A stretch of DNA of 64,000 nucleotides. Origin: an uncultured Bacillota bacterium (GTDB taxonomy: Bacteria; Bacillota; Clostridia; Christensenellales; Borkfalkiaceae). Of this stretch, positions 60,074 through 64,000 are shown piece after piece. The translations under genes were made by a program, and so were the position numbers. The notes beneath the pieces are model-generated. The model did not search any database. It worked only from the letters and a program-made list of their open reading frames with translations, and was not told the DNA's origin. Position 1 is the first letter of the stretch. Each line of letters opens with the position of its first letter. The DNA lies in the NCBI GenBank assembly GCA_949297575.1, contig CASFTB010000004.1, positions 1-64,000 on the forward strand, written 5' to 3'.

Positions 60074-60922
60074 TCAGAGTGCGATGAGCATCTCCCGCAC
60101 GATCTTGCAGGCGACGGCGGTCGAAGCGCCGCTCGCGTCGTAATGGGGGGAGAGTTCGTTCACGTCCGCCGCGACGATGTCCAGCGCCGTACAGGCGGCC
60201 GTCAGGGCACGGCGCAGAGCGTCAAAAGTCACCCCTCCCGGCTCGGGGGTGCCCGTGCCGGGGAAAACGGAGGGATCCATCACGTCGAGGTCGCAGGTGA
60301 GGTACACGGGCTTTCCGCGCAGGGCGAAGAGCGCCTCATCCAGCCCCTCGAAGTCGAAGAGACGGGTGTGTACGTGTGTGCGCCCCCAGTCGAATTCGCT
60401 CTTGTCTCCCGAGCGGATGCCGAATTGCCAGATCTTTCCGTCGCCCGTAAGTTCGTGGCATCGCCGCAGCACGCAGGCGTGCGAGAGCTTCTGCCCGAGG
60501 TAGTCGTCGCGCAGGTCGGCGTGCGCGTCGAAGTGCAGAATGTGCAGGTCGGGGTATTTTCTGACGGCCGCGCGCACCGCGCCCAGCGTCACGAGGTGCT
60601 CCCCGCCGATGAGGAAGGGCAGCTTGCCGTCTGCAAGGATGCCTTTTGCCCGCCTTTCGATGGCGGCAAGCGCCTTTTCCGGCCCGCCGAAGGGCAGCTC
60701 GATGTCGCCGCTGTCAAAGACGGGCGTGTCCGTCAGCTCTTTTCCCTGATAGGGAGAATACAGTTCCAGCCCGTACGACTCGTGCCGTATGGCAGGGGGG
60801 CCGAAGCGCGTGCCGGGGCGGAAGGAAGTCGTGCAGTCGTACGGCGCGCCGTAGAGCACGATCTTCGCCTCCTTATAGTCCGCGTCGCAGCCCATAAAAG
60901 TTTCAATGTTTTTCTTCAACAT
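60074..60922 (-). CDS. speB: agmatinase
   Basis: 282 residues. Hydrolyses agmatine to putrescine and urea. Binuclear Mn site: GGEHLVTLG, HFDAHADLR and TCDLDVMDPS with GTGTPEPGG following. NIETFMGCDADY at the N-terminus is like Bacillus SpeB. It overlaps the end of speE by 20 bases. Confidence 0.95.
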   Translation of the reverse strand: MLKKNIETFMGCDADYKEAKIVLYGAPYDCTTSFRPGTRFGPPAIRHESYGLELYSPYQGKELTDTPVFDSGDIELPFGGPEKALAAIERRAKGILADGKLPFLIGGEHLVTLGAVRAAVRKYPDLHILHFDAHADLRDDYLGQKLSHACVLRRCHELTGDGKIWQFGIRSGDKSEFDWGRTHVHTRLFDFEGLDEALFALRGKPVYLTCDLDVMDPSVFPGTGTPEPGGVTFDALRRALTAACTALDIVAADVNELSPHYDASGASTAVACKIVREMLIAL

Positions 60923-61763
60923 CTTTCAGCATCTCCTCTACGTAGGCGGGCAGGTAGAAGGCGCCGCGGTGCAGCGTCGTCGTATAGTAGCGGCAGGAGA
61001 GCCCGCGCGCGTTCCAGCGCGCCTCATCGAGGTCGCGCAGGGGGTGATATTTTTTGGTGGAAAAACCGAACAGCCAGTGCCCCGAGGGATAGGTGGGGAT
61101 GTGTGCCTGATAGATGCGCGAAAAGGGGAAGGACTCGATGATGCGCTTGTGCGCCCGCTGCATGGCGAGGGCGTCCTGTTCGTAAAAGGGGCTCTCGTGC
61201 TGGTTGACCATGATCCCGTCCTCCCTCAAGGCCTTGTAACAGCTGCCGTAAAACTCGCGGGAGAACAGCCCTTCGCCGGGGCCGAAGGGATCCGTCGAGT
61301 CCACGATGATCAGATCGTACTCGTCCTTTCTGCGGCGGACAAACTTGACGCCGTCGTCGATGTGGATGTGTACGCGCGGATCGTCCAGCTTGCAGGCGGT
61401 AAAGGGCAGGTATTTCCTGCTCACTTCGATGACCTCTTCGTCGATCTCTGCCAGGTCGATGCGCTCGATCTCGGGGTAGCGCACCAGCTCGCGCACGACG
61501 CCGCCATCCCCCGCGCCGATGACGAGCACATCCCGCACGTGCGGGTGTACCGCCATGGGGGTGTGTACCATCATCTCGTGATAGATGAATTCATCCTTTT
61601 CGGTAAGCATGAGGTAGCCGTCCAGCACCAGCATGCGGCCGAAGGCGGGGGTGTCGAACACGTCGATGCGCTGAAAGTCGCTCTTTCCGCTGTAGACCTG
61701 CCTGTCGATGCGGATGCTCAGCTTCACGTCCTTCGTATGTTTTTCGGAAAACCAGAAATCCAT
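60903..61763 (-). CDS. speE: spermidine synthase
   Basis: 286 residues. Transfers the aminopropyl group of decarboxylated SAM to putrescine. LVIGAGDGGVVREL is the dcSAM site, DSTDPFGPGEGLFS the catalytic loop, and YPSGHWLFGFSTK the substrate region. Ribosome site AGAGAGGTT; an 11-bp inverted repeat lies immediately upstream in the leader. Confidence 0.95.
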   Translation of the reverse strand: MDFWFSEKHTKDVKLSIRIDRQVYSGKSDFQRIDVFDTPAFGRMLVLDGYLMLTEKDEFIYHEMMVHTPMAVHPHVRDVLVIGAGDGGVVRELVRYPEIERIDLAEIDEEVIEVSRKYLPFTACKLDDPRVHIHIDDGVKFVRRRKDEYDLIIVDSTDPFGPGEGLFSREFYGSCYKALREDGIMVNQHESPFYEQDALAMQRAHKRIIESFPFSRIYQAHIPTYPSGHWLFGFSTKKYHPLRDLDEARWNARGLSCRYYTTTLHRGAFYLPAYVEEMLKDVEEKH

Positions 61764-61781
61764 AGATAACCTCTCTTTCGT

Positions 61782-61813
61782 TGCTATTGTTTCGAACTGA
61801 CAAAACAATAGCA
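61782..61813 (-). promoter_or_regulatory. 11-bp perfect inverted repeat in the speE leader
   Basis: TGCTATTGTTT and AAACAATAGCA surround a 10-base loop, ending 19 bases before the speE ATG. It could be an operator or an RNA hairpin next to the ribosome site. Confidence 0.6.
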
Positions 61814-62149
61814 TCCGATTTTGAAGGGGACACCGCCGCCCTTGCGGGACGGTCGTTTCCCCCTCTTTGCGGCATCTTCCGGGCGCACAGTAAATAAATG
61901 CCGCAGATTTACCCTCTTTCGGGGGAGCCGTACACATACGGCAAATCGGGTGTGCTCATTGAAAATTGCGAATTTCAAACGCGCAGTGATTTATAAAAAT
62001 TTTTTAATTCTCGCACAAGCAGAACCACGCATTCTTACAGGGCACCCGAAAAGTATCGAAGAATTTTTCGGGAAGAGGAGGCGCAGACATCGGAGCAACG
62101 CGGCGCGAAATGTGCGCCGCTTGCGAAATATGCCTTGCGCCGACGAGGT

Positions 62150-62183
62150 GGGGTTGCCCTCAAAATCGCAGAATTTCGCAGGC
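62150..62183 (+). repeat. 34-nt dispersed repeat, copy 2
   Basis: Same orientation as copy 1 at 60007, with one base inserted and one lost in the middle. Confidence 0.75.
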
Positions 62184-62209
62184 GTCAGCCCGTCGAAAAA
62201 TTTGCGAGC

Positions 62210-63661
62210 CTATTCCTTCAGCACATTCAGCCGTTCGATCTTCGCGTCCTCCGGGCCGGTCATCTGGCAGCCCTTTTCCTTGGCATAGCGGATATAGTCG
62301 AGGATCTTGCTCGTCACCCTCTCGCCGGGGGCGAGGATGGGGATGCCCGGCGGGTAGCACATCACGAATTCGCTGCAGATGCGCCCCGCCGTCTCTTCGA
62401 GGGGGAGAGATTGTTTGGGCGAATAGAAGGCGAACTGCGGCGTGACGGCGACGACGGGGGAGATATATTCGTTCTCCATCATGCCTGTACGGTCTTTGGA
62501 ATACAGGCGCCTGATCTCGCTCAGCGCGCTCACCAGCCGCTCGACGTCACGCTTCCTGTCCCCGATGGAGAGATAGGCGAGGATGTTGCCGAGGTCGCCG
62601 AATTCGATCTGGATGTCGTATTCGTCGCGCAGGATATCGTACACTTCGATGCCCGCCAGCCCCACGTCGAGGGTATAGACGGACAGCTTTGTCCTGTCGA
62701 AGTCAAAGATGCTGTCGCCGTTGATCAGTTCGCTTGCATAGGCATACCAGCCGCCCAGGTCGTTGATCTCTTCGCGCGCGTAGTCCGCAAGTTCGATGAC
62801 CTGCCCGAAGGCATCCTTTCCGCGCAGGGCAAGGTTGCGGCGGGAGATATCGAGGGAGGAGAGGAGCAGGTAGCTCGCGCTCGTCGTCTGCGTGAGGTTG
62901 ATGATCTGCCGCACGTGGTCGCCGTTGACGCGCTCGCCCGCCAAAAGCAGCGAACTCTGTGTCAGGCTTCCGCCCGATTTGTGCATGGAAACGGCCGCCA
63001 TGTCCGCGCCCGCCGCCATTGCAGAGACGGGCAGCCCTTCGCCGAAATAGAAGTGCGTGCCGTGCGCCTCGTCTGCGATGACGAGCATGTTGTGCTCGTG
63101 CGCGAGGCGTACGATGGAGCGCAGATCCGAACAAATGCCGTAATAGGTGGGGTTGTTCACGAGCACCGCCTTCGCGTCCGGCGTGCACTCGATGGTTCGC
63201 TCCAGCTGCTTGAGGCTCATGCCGAGAGGGATGCCGAGGCGGGTGTCCGTCTCGGGGTTGACGTACACGGGCACGGCGCCGCACAGCACGAGGGCGCCCA
63301 TCACGCTGCGGTGTACGTTGCGGGGGAGGATGATCTTTTCCCCCGCCTTGACGACGGACATGACCATGCTCTGCACAGCAGAAGTCGTGCCGCCCACCAT
63401 GAGGAAGGCGTTTTTTGCGCCGAATGCGTCTGCCGCGAGCTTCTCCGCATCGCGGATGACAGATACGGGGTGGCAGAGGTTGTCCAGCGGCTTCATGGAG
63501 TTGACGTCCATGCCCACACACTTCTCTCCCAAAAGCCTGGCGAGCTCGGGGTTGCCGCGCCCGCGCTTGTGCCCCGGCACGTCGAAGGGCACGACGCGCA
63601 TCTTTGAAAATTTTTCCAGCGCCTCGTAGATGGGGGCGCGTTCCTGTGCTTTTATATCCAT
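62210..63661 (-). CDS. speA: arginine decarboxylase, Orn/Lys/Arg decarboxylase family (SpeA of Bacillus type)
   Basis: 483 residues, the short form of this fold-type I family. VPFDVPGHKRGRGNP at the start, the PLP lysine in SMHKSGGSLTQSSLLL, and the C-terminal MCYPPGIPILAPGE are signatures. Substrate specificity (Arg, Lys, Orn) is not certain from sequence, but speB downstream makes arginine to agmatine the likely reaction. 61 bases after speD on the same strand. Confidence 0.9.
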   Translation of the reverse strand: MDIKAQERAPIYEALEKFSKMRVVPFDVPGHKRGRGNPELARLLGEKCVGMDVNSMKPLDNLCHPVSVIRDAEKLAADAFGAKNAFLMVGGTTSAVQSMVMSVVKAGEKIILPRNVHRSVMGALVLCGAVPVYVNPETDTRLGIPLGMSLKQLERTIECTPDAKAVLVNNPTYYGICSDLRSIVRLAHEHNMLVIADEAHGTHFYFGEGLPVSAMAAGADMAAVSMHKSGGSLTQSSLLLAGERVNGDHVRQIINLTQTTSASYLLLSSLDISRRNLALRGKDAFGQVIELADYAREEINDLGGWYAYASELINGDSIFDFDRTKLSVYTLDVGLAGIEVYDILRDEYDIQIEFGDLGNILAYLSIGDRKRDVERLVSALSEIRRLYSKDRTGMMENEYISPVVAVTPQFAFYSPKQSLPLEETAGRICSEFVMCYPPGIPILAPGERVTSKILDYIRYAKEKGCQMTGPEDAKIERLNVLKE

Positions 63662-63722
63662 TTTTCGCTGTTCCGTACATTTCGCGAAGGGGAGGCCGCC
63701 GGAGCGGGCGTGCACCTTTGCA

Positions 63723-64000
63723 TCAATAGATATTCCTTCCGTTGAAGATCTCCACCATCTCCTTGCGCAGGCTGTCGACGATCTCCTGGCGCTTTGCGGG
63801 TGGCAGGTCTTCCACGTTTTGATTGAAGAGATAATTCTTCAGGTCGATCTCGCGCAGCAGCATCTTCGTATGGAAGATGTTCGCGGAGTACACGTTGACG
63901 TCTATGGCGTCGTATTTTTCCAGCGTCTTATCCGAAATAAAGTTCTGTATGGAATTGATCTTCAGGTCGTTGAAGACCTTTTTCCCGTCGACGCTGCGCG
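63723..64000 (-). CDS. speD: S-adenosylmethionine decarboxylase, E. coli SpeD type, C-terminal part
   Basis: About 92 codons are visible; the N-terminal part is beyond the window. RSVDGKKVFNDLKINSIQNF and IDVNVYSANIFHTKMLL are characteristic of the larger SpeD class rather than the short SpeH type. The pyruvoyl cleavage site is out of view. It provides the dcSAM used by SpeE and starts the polyamine gene run. Confidence 0.88.
   Translation of the reverse strand, partial: RSVDGKKVFNDLKINSIQNFISDKTLEKYDAIDVNVYSANIFHTKMLLREIDLKNYLFNQNVEDLPPAKRQEIVDSLRKEMVEIFNGRNIY

Larger units (their letters stand above)
61764..62209. other. 446-bp gene-free block between speA and speE
   Basis: No credible gene. 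It contains the inverted repeat in front of speE, hairpins CCCGAAAA/TTTTTCGGG (about 62045-62072) and GCGGCGC-GAAATGT-GCGCCGC (62100-62120), and copy 2 of the 34-nt repeat. GGCAAATCGGGTGTGC near 61937 is the inverse of a sequence near 59783 in the other block. Confidence 0.6.

Noticed and set aside
59942..61141. 399-codon plus-strand frame over the speB region
   Set aside because: Antisense to speB, starts inside the repeat block and has no domain signal.
1..64000. CRISPR arrays, insertion sequences, rRNA, prophage
   Set aside because: No regularly spaced repeats, no transposase or integrase motif, and no rRNA sequence were seen on either strand.

Overview
The window looks like a chromosome segment of a GC-rich, endospore-forming member of the Clostridia (Bacillota), probably an anaerobe. 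This rests on a SpoVB-type flippase, a YlbJ-type sporulation membrane protein, a DUF1292 protein, a two-subunit Fe-S fumarase, type 1B dihydroorotate dehydrogenase (PyrK/PyrD), diaminopimelate dehydrogenase, a tetrahydrofolate riboswitch in front of folT, and Firmicutes-type promoters with near-consensus boxes. The species cannot be named from the sequence. No rRNA, CRISPR array, transposase or phage gene was found. One tRNA (Gly, anticodon CCC) is present.

Layout. 1-4.1 kb: a DUF4143-type ATPase cut by the window edge, a gene-free 595-bp stretch, a TIM-barrel isomerase-like gene, an SGNH hydrolase and a membrane-bound XRE regulator. 4.1-8.7 kb: a tight operon alr-fau-rsmD-coaD-aroF-pheA. 8.7-12 kb: ylbJ, a patatin-like lipase and rarA. 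12-14.8 kb: a less GC-rich island with a class M sirtuin, a zinc macrodomain hydrolase, an NAD(P)-binding protein and an HxlR regulator. 15-28 kb: nitroreductase, DUF1292, fumarase, a CPBP protease, rlmH, an M14 peptidase, tadA, prs, pth, mfd and a large lipoprotein. 28-33.5 kb: tRNA-Gly, a propeller-like protein with apgM, an mtnN-luxS-ung operon, and an unassigned ferritin-like protein. 33.5-41.7 kb: a BspA-type repeat remnant, an exonuclease, an RsmF-type methylase, ddh, a DUF421/DUF4363 pair, mutM, DUF1848 and an MFS transporter. 41.9-46.4 kb: THF riboswitch-folT, spoVB, a LysM protein, a Cys-tailed protein and a phosphoesterase. 46.5-53 kb: a pyrimidine operon pyrRBCEFKD with a leader attenuator. 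53-57 kb: a deacetylase, a GH13 enzyme and a sodium:solute symporter. 57-64 kb: a minus-strand polyamine locus: speD (cut), speA, speE, speB, carboxynorspermidine synthase and carboxynorspermidine decarboxylase.

The least expected signals are non-coding. A palindromic motif, consensus GTACTATGYGTGRCATAAA, occurs six times, always between genes, three times in or at the end of the pyrimidine operon. The polyamine locus is broken by two gene-free blocks that share a 34-nt repeat; one of them holds five hairpins within about 180 nt, and speE is preceded by an 11-bp inverted repeat. Two or three genes have a -10 box so close to the ATG that leaderless mRNAs are likely. The sirtuin-macrodomain pair lacks the GcvH-L and LplA2 genes usually linked to it.
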